From assembly GCA_024636015.1 (NCBI GenBank), contig JAGXHU010000069.1, forward strand, positions 1-51,405: a stretch of DNA of 51,405 nucleotides. The letters are read 5' to 3'. Position numbers and translations under genes: made by a program. Shown here piece after piece: positions 43,619 to 51,405 of the stretch (the stretch's first letter is position 1; each line of letters begins with the position of its first letter). The notes under the pieces are model-generated. The model ran no database searches and was not told the origin of the DNA. It saw nothing but the letters and a program-made list of their open reading frames with translations. This stretch comes from Halothiobacillus sp. Lineage in GTDB: Bacteria; Pseudomonadota; Gammaproteobacteria; Halothiobacillales; Halothiobacillaceae.

Positions 43619-44908
43619 ATGAAGGTTTTGGTGATTGGTGGTGGCGGGCGCGAGCATGCCCTAGCTTGGAAATTGGCACAGTCGCCCCGGGTATCCACCG
43701 TATTTGTGGCACCGGGTAATCCGGGCACGGCGCAAGAAGCCAAGTGCAGGAATGTGCCGATTTCCGCGACCGATGTGGCGGGCTTGCTACATTTCGCCGG
43801 TCAGGAAGGTATTGATCTGACTGTGGTTGGCCCGGAGGCACCCCTTGTGCTGGGTGTGGTGGATAGTTTTCGGGATGCGGGTTTGCCGATTTTTGGCCCC
43901 ACTCAAGCCGCCGCCCAACTGGAAGGATCAAAGGCATTTAGCAAGGATTTTCTCGCTCGTCATCGGATTCCGACAGCGGAGTATCGGGTATTCAGCGAAG
44001 CGGAGCCTGCCCTGGCGTATGTGCGTCAGCGTGGCGCACCCATCGTGGTGAAGGCCGATGGATTGGCAGCGGGTAAGGGCGTCATTGTGGCCCAGTCTGT
44101 TGAGGAGGCCTTGACGGCTATTCGGGATATTTTCGGTGGCCAATTCGGGGCCGCGGGTTCCCGGGTTGTCGTGGAGGACTTTCTCGAAGGTGAGGAAGCA
44201 AGTTTTATTGTGATGGTCGATGGCGGCAACGTCCTGCCCATGGCGACGAGTCAGGATCACAAGGCGCGGGATCGCGGGGATACGGGGCCCAACACGGGCG
44301 GAATGGGTGCCTATTCACCGGCGCCCGTGGTCACGCCCGAGATCGCGGAGTGTGTGATGCGCACCGTGATTGAACCAACGGTTCAGGGCATGGCGCTGGA
44401 AGGTATCCCTTACACCGGTTTTTTGTACGCTGGCCTGATGATCGACGCGGCGGGCATTCCCAAGGTACTGGAATTCAACTGCCGATTTGGCGACCCGGAA
44501 ACGCAACCAATCATGATGCGACTGGAGTCGGATTTGGTCGACCTGCTCGAAGCCGGTATCGAGGGGCGGCTGGATCAGGTCACGGGGCGCTGGACCCCAC
44601 AGACGGCGGTTGGTGTGGTGATGGCGGCCCATGGCTACCCGGAGGAAGTGCGCACGGGTGATGTGATCGAGGGGCTCTCGGCCGTTCCTGAGGATGTGAA
44701 GGTGTTTCATGCCGGCACGAGTGAGCGGGCCGGTCAGGTTGTAACTTCGGGTGGCCGCGTGTTGTGTGTGACGGCTCTCGGTGAATCCGTCCAGTCGGCG
44801 CAGTCTGCCGCCTACCAGGGTGTTGCCGCCGTGCACTTCGCCGGCGGGTTCTATCGGGATGATATCGGTTGGCGGGCCATTGCCCGTGAGCGTGTTTCGT
44901 CAAACTGA
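43619..44908 (+). CDS. purD: phosphoribosylamine--glycine ligase PurD
   Basis: ATP-grasp enzyme of 429 residues for the second step of purine synthesis. It begins MKVLVIGGGGREHALAWKLA, and contains VGPEAPLVLGVVD, RHIP...IVVKADGLAAGKGV and EFNCRFGDPETQPIM. Of two adjacent ATGs (43616 and 43619) the second is 5 bases from GAGGAG and begins the conserved sequence. It stands alone, convergent with rho. Confidence 0.95.
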   Translation: MKVLVIGGGGREHALAWKLAQSPRVSTVFVAPGNPGTAQEAKCRNVPISATDVAGLLHFAGQEGIDLTVVGPEAPLVLGVVDSFRDAGLPIFGPTQAAAQLEGSKAFSKDFLARHRIPTAEYRVFSEAEPALAYVRQRGAPIVVKADGLAAGKGVIVAQSVEEALTAIRDIFGGQFGAAGSRVVVEDFLEGEEASFIVMVDGGNVLPMATSQDHKARDRGDTGPNTGGMGAYSPAPVVTPEIAECVMRTVIEPTVQGMALEGIPYTGFLYAGLMIDAAGIPKVLEFNCRFGDPETQPIMMRLESDLVDLLEAGIEGRLDQVTGRWTPQTAVGVVMAAHGYPEEVRTGDVIEGLSAVPEDVKVFHAGTSERAGQVVTSGGRVLCVTALGESVQSAQSAAYQGVAAVHFAGGFYRDDIGWRAIARERVSSN

Positions 44909-44931
44909 CCGGACGCCAACCGGGTAACCAA

Positions 44932-44960
44932 AAAAAACGAGCCCAAATGGCTCGTTTTTT
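44932..44960. terminator. bidirectional terminator between purD and rho
   Basis: A 12-bp stem AAAAAACGAGCC (44932-44943) with GGCTCGTTTTTT (44949-44960) around a 5-nt loop gives a T-run on either strand. It serves the convergent purD (ends 44908) and rho (ends 44996). Confidence 0.95.
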
Positions 44961-44995
44961 CTTGTCGGAGATAACGCCAATGAGACGTCTGTGGG

Positions 44996-46255
44996 TTAGC
45001 CGCGACGCATCGAGTCGTAAAACTCGTTGTTGGTTTTGGTTTTCTGCAGCTTGTCGAGCAGGAATTCCATGGCCTCGAGTTCGCTCATCGGGTGCAGGAA
45101 CTTGCGCAGAATCCACATTTTCTGGAGTTCCTCGGCGTCCGTCAGCAGCTCTTCACGGCGTGTGCCTGAACGGTTGATATTGATGGCGGGGTAGACCCGC
45201 TTTTCGGCAATGCGACGATCCAGGTGCAGTTCCATGTTCCCGGTGCCCTTGAACTCCTCGTAAATCACTTCATCCATCTTGGATCCGGTGTCGATCAGGG
45301 CGGTGGCAAGAATGGTCAAGCTGCCGCCTTCCTCGATATTACGGGCTGCACCGAAAAATCGTTTGGGCCGATGCAGGGCATTGGCGTCCACGCCGCCGGT
45401 CAGTACCTTGCCGGAGGACGGGATCACGGTGTTGTAGGCACGGGCGAGTCGCGTGATGGAGTCGAGCAGAATGATGACGTCCCGCTTGTGTTCCACGAGA
45501 CGCTTGGCCTTTTCGATGACCATCTCCGCTACCTGGACATGCCGTGAGGCCGGTTCATCGAAGGTGGATGCCACGACTTCCCCGCGCACCGTGCGCTGCA
45601 TTTCGGTGACTTCTTCGGGGCGTTCATCGATCAAGAGGACGATGAGATCACATTCGGGGTGATTGGCAGAGATGCTTTGGGCAATATTCTGCAGCATCAT
45701 GGTCTTACCCGCCTTGGGCGGGGATACGATCAAACCACGTTGCCCTTTACCAATCGGGGAGACGATGTCGATGATTCGTGCCGTCAGATCCTCGGTCGAG
45801 CCATTGCCGCGTTCCATCCGCATCCGCCGACTGGCGTGCAAGGGCGTGAGGTTTTCAAACAGCACCTTCCCTTTGGCCATGTTGGGCTGTTCAAAGTTGA
45901 TGGTATCGATCTTGAGTAGCGCGAAATAGCGTTCGCCATCCTTGGGCGACCGCACGGTACCCGCAATGGTGTCGCCGGTTTGCAGATTGAATCGCCGGAT
46001 TTGTGAGGGGGACACATATACGTCCGCCGGCCCAGCCAGGTAGGACCCATCCGCCCCGCGCAGAAAGCCGAAGCCATCAGGCAAGATTTCGAGGACGCCA
46101 TCCCCAAAAATCGACTCACCCGTTTTGGCGTGGGCCTTGAGTAGTGCAAAGATCACATCTTGCTTGCGGGTACGGGCAACATTTTCTATGCCCATGGTCT
46201 CTGCCATCGCAACCAGATCGGCAACGGGCGTATTTTTGAGTTCGGTAAGATTCAT
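44996..46255 (-). CDS. rho: transcription termination factor Rho
   Basis: Hexameric RNA helicase of 419 residues, the same length as E. coli Rho. The N-terminal RNA-binding fold includes [18 protein letters not shown], the ATPase P-loop is in [12 protein letters not shown], and the Q-loop and R-loop region is [14 protein letters not shown] and [16 protein letters not shown]. The ATG at 46255 begins the conserved MNLTELK sequence. It is 174 bp downstream of trxA on the same strand. The leader contains a GAGTCC-GCG-GGACTC hairpin (46283-46297) that could take part in autoregulation, as rho leaders often do. Confidence 0.97.
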   Translation of the reverse strand: MNLTELKNTPVADLVAMAETMGIENVARTRKQDVIFALLKAHAKTGESIFGDGVLEILPDGFGFLRGADGSYLAGPADVYVSPSQIRRFNLQTGDTIAGTVRSPKDGERYFALLKIDTINFEQPNMAKGKVLFENLTPLHASRRMRMERGNGSTEDLTARIIDIVSPIGKGQRGLIVSPPKAGKTMMLQNIAQSISANHPECDLIVLLIDERPEEVTEMQRTVRGEVVASTFDEPASRHVQVAEMVIEKAKRLVEHKRDVIILLDSITRLARAYNTVIPSSGKVLTGGVDANALHRPKRFFGAARNIEEGGSLTILATALIDTGSKMDEVIYEEFKGTGNMELHLDRRIAEKRVYPAININRSGTRREELLTDAEELQKMWILRKFLHPMSELEAMEFLLDKLQKTKTNNEFYDSMRRG

Positions 46256-46429
46256 CGGATGAGTTTTATTCTGCTGGAGAAAGAGTCCGCGGGACTCAGG
46301 GGTGGGCGGGGGGTCATAGATGGCGGAACGCCTGATTGAAGCGACAGTGGAAATCGCTAACCATTTAGAATTTTCGGATTGTTGCACAATTTCGGCACGC
46401 TGCCAACTGGCAGGGCCGAATAAGGCGGA

Positions 46430-46756
46430 TTACAGAGCCGCGTCGATAAAGGCGGTGAGTTGGGATTTGGACACCGCGCCAACCTTGGTTCCTTCTACCT
46501 TGCCGCTTTTGAACAGCATCAGGGTCGGGATACCGCGAATGGCGTGCTTGCGGGGGGTTTCCGGGTTTTCGTCAATATTGAGCTTGGTCACTTTGACCTT
46601 GCCTGCATATTGTTCTGCCACTTCATCCAGGATTGGGGCAATCATGCGGCAGGGGCCACACCACTCCGCCCAGTAATCAACCAGCACGGGCAGATCGCTT
46701 TGCAGTACTTCTTGCTCGAAGTTGCCGTCATTGATGTAGACGATTTTGTCACTCAC
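46430..46756 (-). CDS. trxA: thioredoxin TrxA
   Basis: Thioredoxin of 108 residues with active site W32-C33-G34-P35-C36. The GTG at 46756 is the start, because AAGGAG lies 7 bases upstream and the length then equals E. coli TrxA; an in-frame ATG at 46786 would add ten residues. The trxA-rho order is widely conserved. It diverges from oxyR across a 288-bp region, which may allow OxyR control of trxA. Confidence 0.96.
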   Translation of the reverse strand: MSDKIVYINDGNFEQEVLQSDLPVLVDYWAEWCGPCRMIAPILDEVAEQYAGKVKVTKLNIDENPETPRKHAIRGIPTLMLFKSGKVEGTKVGAVSKSQLTAFIDAAL

Positions 46757-47044
46757 AGTGATACTCCTTGGTGTACGTTGTCGCACATGGAAGATAGCTC
46801 AAGTTTGGGCCTTAAGCGATAATTGTTCATGGCCCTTTCGTGCTTTGCAACACTTTCGTTGACGCGCCGACGCTTCTGTCCGCCGATCCTCGCGTGAGTG
46901 TCATCTGTGCCCCGGCGCGCGCTCCTAGTGACAACCTGTTGAATATAGATGTATTTGCGGCGTATTTTTGCTGTTTAGGCTAGGCGTATTTTCATTTGCC
47001 CATCGTCGATGGGTGACACCTTGGCCTGTTATCGGGAAACCTGA

Positions 47045-47971
47045 ATGACTTTGACCGAGCTTCGTTATGTGGTGGCCGTTGCGCGCGAACGGCATTTTGG
47101 GCGGGCTGCGGCCTCCTGCTTCGTGAGTCAGCCGACCCTGAGTGTCGGTGTGAAGCGGTTTGAAGATGCCCTCGGCGTGCAGATTTTCGAGCGGGCAAGC
47201 CGAACGGATTTGCGGATTACCCCTCGGGGGGAGGCGGTCATCGAGCAGGCGGTGCGCATCCTGCAGGAAGTGGGGCAGCTCCAATCTCTGGCTGATGCGA
47301 CCAAAGATCCGCTCAGCGGCATTCTGCGGATCGGATTCATCCACACCGTGGGACCCTATCTTTTGCCTTCGTTGATCGGGCCGCTGCATCGACTGGCACC
47401 GCGGATGCCGATCGAGATCGTTGAGGGGTTCACGCACGATCTGACCTATCAGTTGCAACAAGGCGAGTTGGATGCCGTGGTGTTGTCCTTACCATTTTCC
47501 GCCCCGCACCTGGCAATTACGCCGGTGTACCGTGAGCCGTTTACGGTGGCGGTACCGGAGGGGCATCCATTGAGTGGGGGGCGGGCTATCAGTTCGACGA
47601 CGCTGGCCGACCAGGATTTGTTGCTGCTTGGGCAGGGGCACTGTTTCCGAGATCAGGTGCTTCGCATGTGTCCCGAGTGTGGGCAGTCGGCGAGCGCTGG
47701 CCGGCTACAAAAAACGCTGGAGGGCGGTTCGCTCGAAACGATGCGCATGATGGTGGCTTCGGGGGCGGGGATTTCGGTTCTACCTTGCTCATCCACCCAG
47801 TTGCCGCCGGATTCGACCGGCGGCCTCATCCGTTATGTGCCGTTCGATGAGCCTGTGCCTTTCCGGGACGTTGCTGTTGCCAGCCGGCTGCGTACGACGC
47901 GTACGGTGGCAATCGATTTGCTTTGTTCGGTTATCCGGGATCACATCCCGGACTGCTGCAGCCTGATTTGA
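47045..47971 (+). CDS. oxyR: hydrogen-peroxide-sensing LysR regulator OxyR
   Basis: LysR-family regulator of 308 residues. The N-terminal helix-turn-helix includes FGRAAASCFVSQPTLSVGVKRFEDALG. The peroxide-sensing pair is C200 and C209 in GQGHCFRDQVLRMCPE, matching Cys199/Cys208 of E. coli OxyR in spacing and context. Oxidation to a disulfide turns on antioxidant genes. It is relevant here because the amine oxidase of the polyamine island may release H2O2. It lies divergent to trxA, with a perfect CCCATC-GTC-GATGGG dyad at 46999-47013, 31 bp before its start. Confidence 0.95.
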   Translation: MTLTELRYVVAVARERHFGRAAASCFVSQPTLSVGVKRFEDALGVQIFERASRTDLRITPRGEAVIEQAVRILQEVGQLQSLADATKDPLSGILRIGFIHTVGPYLLPSLIGPLHRLAPRMPIEIVEGFTHDLTYQLQQGELDAVVLSLPFSAPHLAITPVYREPFTVAVPEGHPLSGGRAISSTTLADQDLLLLGQGHCFRDQVLRMCPECGQSASAGRLQKTLEGGSLETMRMMVASGAGISVLPCSSTQLPPDSTGGLIRYVPFDEPVPFRDVAVASRLRTTRTVAIDLLCSVIRDHIPDCCSLI

Positions 47972-47990
47972 GCGGGCTGCGCCGACGGCG

Positions 47991-48437
47991 TCATTCCAGG
48001 ATGACGACCTGTTCGGCTTGGGGACCTTTTCGCCCCTGGCCGATATGATATTCCACCTGCTGGCCCTCAATGAGGTGCAGGGTTGAGCCGTCGCCAACGG
48101 CGCGAAAATGAACAAAAAGATCCTCGCCGTTTTCGCGGACGATAAATCCAAACCCTTTCTCGGCATTAAACCATTTCACGTGGCCCGTTTCGCGAATGGG
48201 TTGGGGTTCTTGGGGCTGCAGGGCCGCGCCTTCAGCCGATGCGGCGCCAGCTTTTTGAGGGCGTAGTGTTGCCAGCATCAGGGCAATAAAAATCACGGCC
48301 GCGGTGGCGAAAAAACGCAAACTTTTTGTTTCGATCAAGGGGTTGGTCTGGATTTCCGTAATGGCCAGAGTGGTGATCAGTGCGATACCTAAAGCGATAG
48401 CGGCGGAAAAAAAGCGCGATTCAGTCAGTGTGTTCAT
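47991..48437 (-). CDS. membrane-anchored cold-shock-domain protein
   Basis: Protein of 148 residues. Two N-terminal membrane helices (about 9-27 and 41-59) are followed by an Ala/Pro/Glu/Gln-rich linker (60-82) and a C-terminal cold-shock domain of about 65 residues. The RNA-binding motifs KGFGFI (RNP1) and LFVHF (RNP2) are intact. Ordinary Csp proteins are soluble and about 70 residues. Here a nucleic-acid-binding domain is tethered to the inner membrane, presumably on the cytoplasmic side. AAAGG precedes the ATG. It converges with oxyR, leaving 19 bp between stops. Function is unknown. Confidence 0.85.
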   Translation of the reverse strand: MNTLTESRFFSAAIALGIALITTLAITEIQTNPLIETKSLRFFATAAVIFIALMLATLRPQKAGAASAEGAALQPQEPQPIRETGHVKWFNAEKGFGFIVRENGEDLFVHFRAVGDGSTLHLIEGQQVEYHIGQGRKGPQAEQVVILE

Positions 48438-48849
48438 TGTTACCTTTTAAATATGGGCAGTATTGTAGTCTGGGTGTGGCGGGGTGTATCAGGATTCAGG
48501 GGCTGATGGCCCGGCGCGGTCCTGTTTTTGGCAAACAGCTTAAAGTCCCCATTGCCAGGGGGACAGAGCATTTTGCACGAAATGCCGAGCCTTATAAATA
48601 GCGGGATGGGTTTGATCACATTAATGCATCCCAGAGTCTGTTAGAGAAATTGATGAGGGGCGCACATCCTGCCCCAGGAGATTCAGCGGGCCTACCATCC
48701 TGTTTTTGCAAAGAAAAAATGCGGAGTTTCGTTTGTGGGCTCGATTTAATTGCCCTTCCGGCGTAAAATCCGTCGACTTTAAAAATCTGTGCGCAGGCGT
48801 GCAGGTTGGGCGATGACTGCAGGTCGCCGTTGTTTACCGGAGTTTGCTC
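48438..48849. other. 412-bp spacer upstream of mnmG
   Basis: Non-coding. It contains two small stem-loops, CTGTTT/AAACAG (48522-48538) and GTCCCC/GGGGAC (48545-48564). A TAAAAT near 48766 could be the -10 box of the mnmG promoter. mnmG often neighbours oriC, but no DnaA-box cluster (TTATCCACA-like) was found here on either strand. No gene or RNA was recognised. Confidence 0.5.
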
Positions 48850-50730
48850 GTGCGTTATCCCGAAATATTTGATGTGATTGTTGTCGGCGGAGGCCATGCG
48901 GGCACCGAGGCCGCGTTGGCCGCTGCGCGCATGGGGGCCAATACCCTCCTCGTGACCCACAATATCGAGACCTTGGGACAGATGAGTTGCAATCCAGCCA
49001 TCGGTGGGATCGGTAAGGGGCATCTGGTCCGGGAAATTGATGCATTGGGCGGGGCCATGGCGCGGGCGGCGGACCGGGGTGGTATTCAGTTTCGTACGCT
49101 CAATGCGCGAAAAGGCCCTGCCGTACGCGCCACGCGCGCGCAGGCCGACCGCATCCTCTACAAGGCCGCCATCCGCCAGATGCTGGAAAATCAGCCTAAC
49201 CTCATGCTGTTCCAGCAGGCCATCGATGACCTGCTGTTTGATGGTGCGCGTGTTGCCGGGGTGCGTACTCAAGCCGGCATCGAGTTTCACGGCCGTACCG
49301 TCGTGCTGACCGCGGGGACATTCCTCGCCGGTCAGATTCACATTGGCATGCAGAGCTACCAAGGTGGGCGGGCCGGAGATGCGCCGTCGCTCCGACTGGC
49401 CGAACGACTGCGCGAGTTGTCGCTCGGCGTTGGTCGACTGAAAACGGGCACCCCGCCCCGAATCGATATCCGTTCGATTGATCTATCGGTGATGGAGGCG
49501 CAGCCTGGAGATACGCCGGTTCCGGTGTTTTCGTTCCTGGGGTCGGCTAGCGAGCATCCGCAGCAGATCAATTGCTACATCACCCACACCAATGAGCGCA
49601 CGCACGACATCATTCGGGGCGGACTCGATCGTTCTCCCCTGTTTACCGGCGCGATCGACGGGGTGGGCCCACGGTACTGCCCTTCGATCGAAGACAAGAT
49701 TCATCGGTTTGCCGATAAGAATTCGCACCAGGTGTTTGTCGAGCCGGAAGGCTTGACCAGCAATGAGATTTACCCCAACGGGATCTCCACCAGCTTGCCG
49801 TTTGATATCCAGTTGGCCTATGTTCGTTCTATTCGCGGCTTTGAGCGGGCAGTCATTACCCGCCCCGGCTATGCAATCGAGTATGATTTTTTCGATCCGC
49901 GCGGGTTGAAGCCGACCTTGGAGACGCGGGCGATCGAAGGTCTGTATTTTGCGGGTCAGATCAATGGTACGACGGGTTATGAGGAAGCCGGTGCCCAGGG
50001 GCTGCAGGCCGGAGCGAATGCGGCGGCGGCCGTGCTGGGTCGAGAGCAGTTGACCCTGCGCCGCGACGAGGCCTACCTGGGGGTGCTGGTCGATGACCTC
50101 GTTACCCAGGGCACCCTCGAGCCCTATCGCATGTTCACCAGTCGCGCGGAGTACCGGCTCATGTTGCGTGAAGACAATGCGGACCAGCGACTGACGCCGG
50201 TCGGTTTTGCCCTCGGCCTTGTCGACGAAACGCGCTGGCGGGCCTATAACGAAAAAATGGAGGCCATCGAGCGTGAGCGCACCCGACTGTCCGATTTGTG
50301 GATTCACCCCGAGCATCCGGATGCGGCCGGGTTACCCAGCCCGATCAGCAAGGGTGTAAATGCCTTGGATCTGTTGCGCCGTCCCGAGATCGACTATGCC
50401 CTGTTATCGCAGGTGCCGAGCTTCACGCCGCCAGAAGACCTGCCGCATTTTGTTACCGAGCAGATTGAGATCGAAGCCAAATACGCGGGCTATGTGGATC
50501 GGCAGCGCGATGAAGTCTCCCGATCCGTGAAGCAGGAAACGCTGGCGCTGCCAGCGGATATCGATTACGACCAGATTTCCGGCTTGTCGCATGAAGTGCG
50601 GAGCAAGCTTTCAGCGCTGCGTCCGGCAACGCTCGGTCAGGCGGGTCGGATACCCGGCATCACCCCGGCAGCCGTGTCATTGTTGCTGGTTCATCTGAAG
50701 CGACGCAGTCTTCTGGCGGCCTCGGCTTGA
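48850..50730 (+). CDS. mnmG: tRNA uridine-5-carboxymethylaminomethyl modification enzyme MnmG (GidA)
   Basis: FAD-dependent enzyme of 626 residues that works with MnmE to modify the wobble uridine of several tRNAs. The FAD motif is [19 protein letters not shown], followed by the diagnostic [18 protein letters not shown]. Further MnmG segments are [22 protein letters not shown] and [16 protein letters not shown]. The GTG at 48850 is preferred to the TTG at 48844 because GGAG stands 7 bases before it. rsmG follows with overlap. Confidence 0.96.
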   Translation: MRYPEIFDVIVVGGGHAGTEAALAAARMGANTLLVTHNIETLGQMSCNPAIGGIGKGHLVREIDALGGAMARAADRGGIQFRTLNARKGPAVRATRAQADRILYKAAIRQMLENQPNLMLFQQAIDDLLFDGARVAGVRTQAGIEFHGRTVVLTAGTFLAGQIHIGMQSYQGGRAGDAPSLRLAERLRELSLGVGRLKTGTPPRIDIRSIDLSVMEAQPGDTPVPVFSFLGSASEHPQQINCYITHTNERTHDIIRGGLDRSPLFTGAIDGVGPRYCPSIEDKIHRFADKNSHQVFVEPEGLTSNEIYPNGISTSLPFDIQLAYVRSIRGFERAVITRPGYAIEYDFFDPRGLKPTLETRAIEGLYFAGQINGTTGYEEAGAQGLQAGANAAAAVLGREQLTLRRDEAYLGVLVDDLVTQGTLEPYRMFTSRAEYRLMLREDNADQRLTPVGFALGLVDETRWRAYNEKMEAIERERTRLSDLWIHPEHPDAAGLPSPISKGVNALDLLRRPEIDYALLSQVPSFTPPEDLPHFVTEQIEIEAKYAGYVDRQRDEVSRSVKQETLALPADIDYDQISGLSHEVRSKLSALRPATLGQAGRIPGITPAAVSLLLVHLKRRSLLAASA

Positions 50731-51386
50731 GTGCGCGCCCAATGCCAGATGCAAATGCGTCGTGCGCGTTGGTAAACTCAATCGTTGAAGGCGCCCGGCA
50801 ACTGAATCAGGCGTTGTCAATGCCACAGGCGGAACAGCTGGGGCAATATCTGGCGCTTCTGGCCAAGTGGAATCAGGCCTACAATCTCACGGCCGTACGC
50901 GATCCATCGGAGATGGTCGTGCGTCATGTACTGGATGCTTTGGCCGTTCGTCCCTGGCTGCGGACGCCGGGAAGACTGGCCGATATCGGGAGCGGACCGG
51001 GTATTCCCGGTATCATCCTGGCCATTGCCGAGCCGACACTGGATGTCACCTTGATCGATTCCAACCTGAAAATGACGCGTTTTGCCGAAACGGCCATCCG
51101 AGCTCTGGCGCTGCCGAATGTACAGGTTATCCGTGCGCGTGTGGAGTCGCTGCCGGCCGACCAGTTCGACCAGGCCATTTCGAGGGCGTATGCCGCGACG
51201 GCTGACTTCCTAAGCTCTACGGCACTTCTTGTCCGTCCGGGCGGGGAATGGTTGGCGATGAGGGGCCGATTGGATGTGTCTGCGGTTCCTGCAACCTTTT
51301 TATCGACGAACATCATTCCGCTAACCGTTCCGGGGCTGGCTGCGGAGCGGCATTTGCTCATTTTCCAACTAGAGGCGGCGTCATGA
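50727..51386 (+). CDS. rsmG: 16S rRNA (guanine-527 N7) methyltransferase RsmG (GidB)
   Basis: SAM-dependent methyltransferase of up to 219 residues. Family segments are [29 protein letters not shown], the SAM loop [14 protein letters not shown], and ISRAYA. It makes m7G527 in 16S rRNA; loss gives low-level streptomycin resistance in other bacteria. The TTG at 50727 overlaps the mnmG stop as TTGA. The ATG at 50742 is an alternative giving 214 residues; neither has a clear ribosome site. Confidence 0.94.
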   Translation: MSARPMPDANASCALVNSIVEGARQLNQALSMPQAEQLGQYLALLAKWNQAYNLTAVRDPSEMVVRHVLDALAVRPWLRTPGRLADIGSGPGIPGIILAIAEPTLDVTLIDSNLKMTRFAETAIRALALPNVQVIRARVESLPADQFDQAISRAYAATADFLSSTALLVRPGGEWLAMRGRLDVSAVPATFLSTNIIPLTVPGLAAERHLLIFQLEAAS

Positions 51387-51405
51387 GCTGGACACTGGCC
51401 ATTAC
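51383..51405 (+). CDS. parA: start of a probable ParA-type chromosome-partitioning ATPase, cut by window end
   Basis: An ATG overlapping the rsmG stop (ATGA) begins a frame reading MSWTLAI before the window ends. ParA/Soj proteins start with a hydrophobic strand of this kind before the Walker A motif, and the order mnmG-rsmG-parA is widely conserved. The call rests mainly on position. Confidence 0.55.

Noticed and set aside
48438..48849. Replication origin upstream of mnmG
   Set aside because: mnmG is often beside oriC, but no DnaA-box cluster or AT-rich unwinding region was found here. The origin may lie outside the window.

Overview
The window reads as chromosomal DNA of a moderately GC-rich proteobacterium, most probably a gammaproteobacterium. 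The supporting gene neighbourhoods are trxA-rho, mnmG-rsmG-parA, torF-like porin-glnK-amtB beside ubiK-comM, ArsR-DUF2892-rhodanese-grx-trxC-secB-gpsA, and the sdhCDAB-sdhE order. A member of the Chromatiales or a relative is possible, but genus cannot be fixed without searches. The left end is not biological: bases 2-34 are the Illumina Nextera Read 1 transposase adapter, so the first gene is cut there and its apparent last residues are encoded by adapter.

Region 1 (35-23930) is a large polyamine and omega-amino-acid catabolic island. It contains a divergent pair (class III aminotransferase / agmatinase-like ureohydrolase), a PuuB-like flavoprotein amine oxidase and a MocR-type regulator. 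A long same-strand series follows (5459-19541): puuD, puuA, spuC, a PotFGHI-type putrescine/spermidine ABC importer, gabD, puuC, gabT, a second GlnT/GmaS-type gamma-glutamyl-amine ligase and an EmrE-type exporter. A beta-alanine arm (omega-amino acid:pyruvate aminotransferase plus MmsA) lies on the other strand and diverges from a PuuR-type regulator. Together these genes could import putrescine/spermidine, convert putrescine by two parallel routes (gamma-glutamylation and direct transamination) to GABA and succinate, and convert the C3 moiety to acetyl-CoA. The gabT frame carries an internal TAA 42 codons before its natural stop.

Region 2 (24026-28386) is the succinate dehydrogenase operon (sdhC-D-A-B-E) behind a GntR/HutC regulator that has a perfect 16-bp palindrome just upstream. 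It is functionally linked to region 1, since GABA degradation ends in succinate. Region 3 (28406-34338) holds zapE, comM, ubiK and a nitrogen module of a TorF-like porin, PII protein and ammonium channel.

Region 4 (34499-38323) holds a DJ-1/PfpI protein, CtpA protease and the EnvC-like murein hydrolase activator. Region 5 (38642-42268) is a sulfur/thiol redox cluster: an ArsR repressor with cysteines at 41 and 107 as in persulfide sensors, DUF2892 protein, membrane rhodanese, glutaredoxin, TrxC, SecB and GpsA. Region 6 (42265-48437) carries tRNA methyltransferases trmO and trmL, purD, rho, trxA, oxyR and a membrane-anchored cold-shock-domain protein. Region 7 (48850-end) is mnmG-rsmG and the first codons of a probable parA, an arrangement often close to the replication origin.

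No tRNA, rRNA, CRISPR array, insertion sequence or prophage was recognised.
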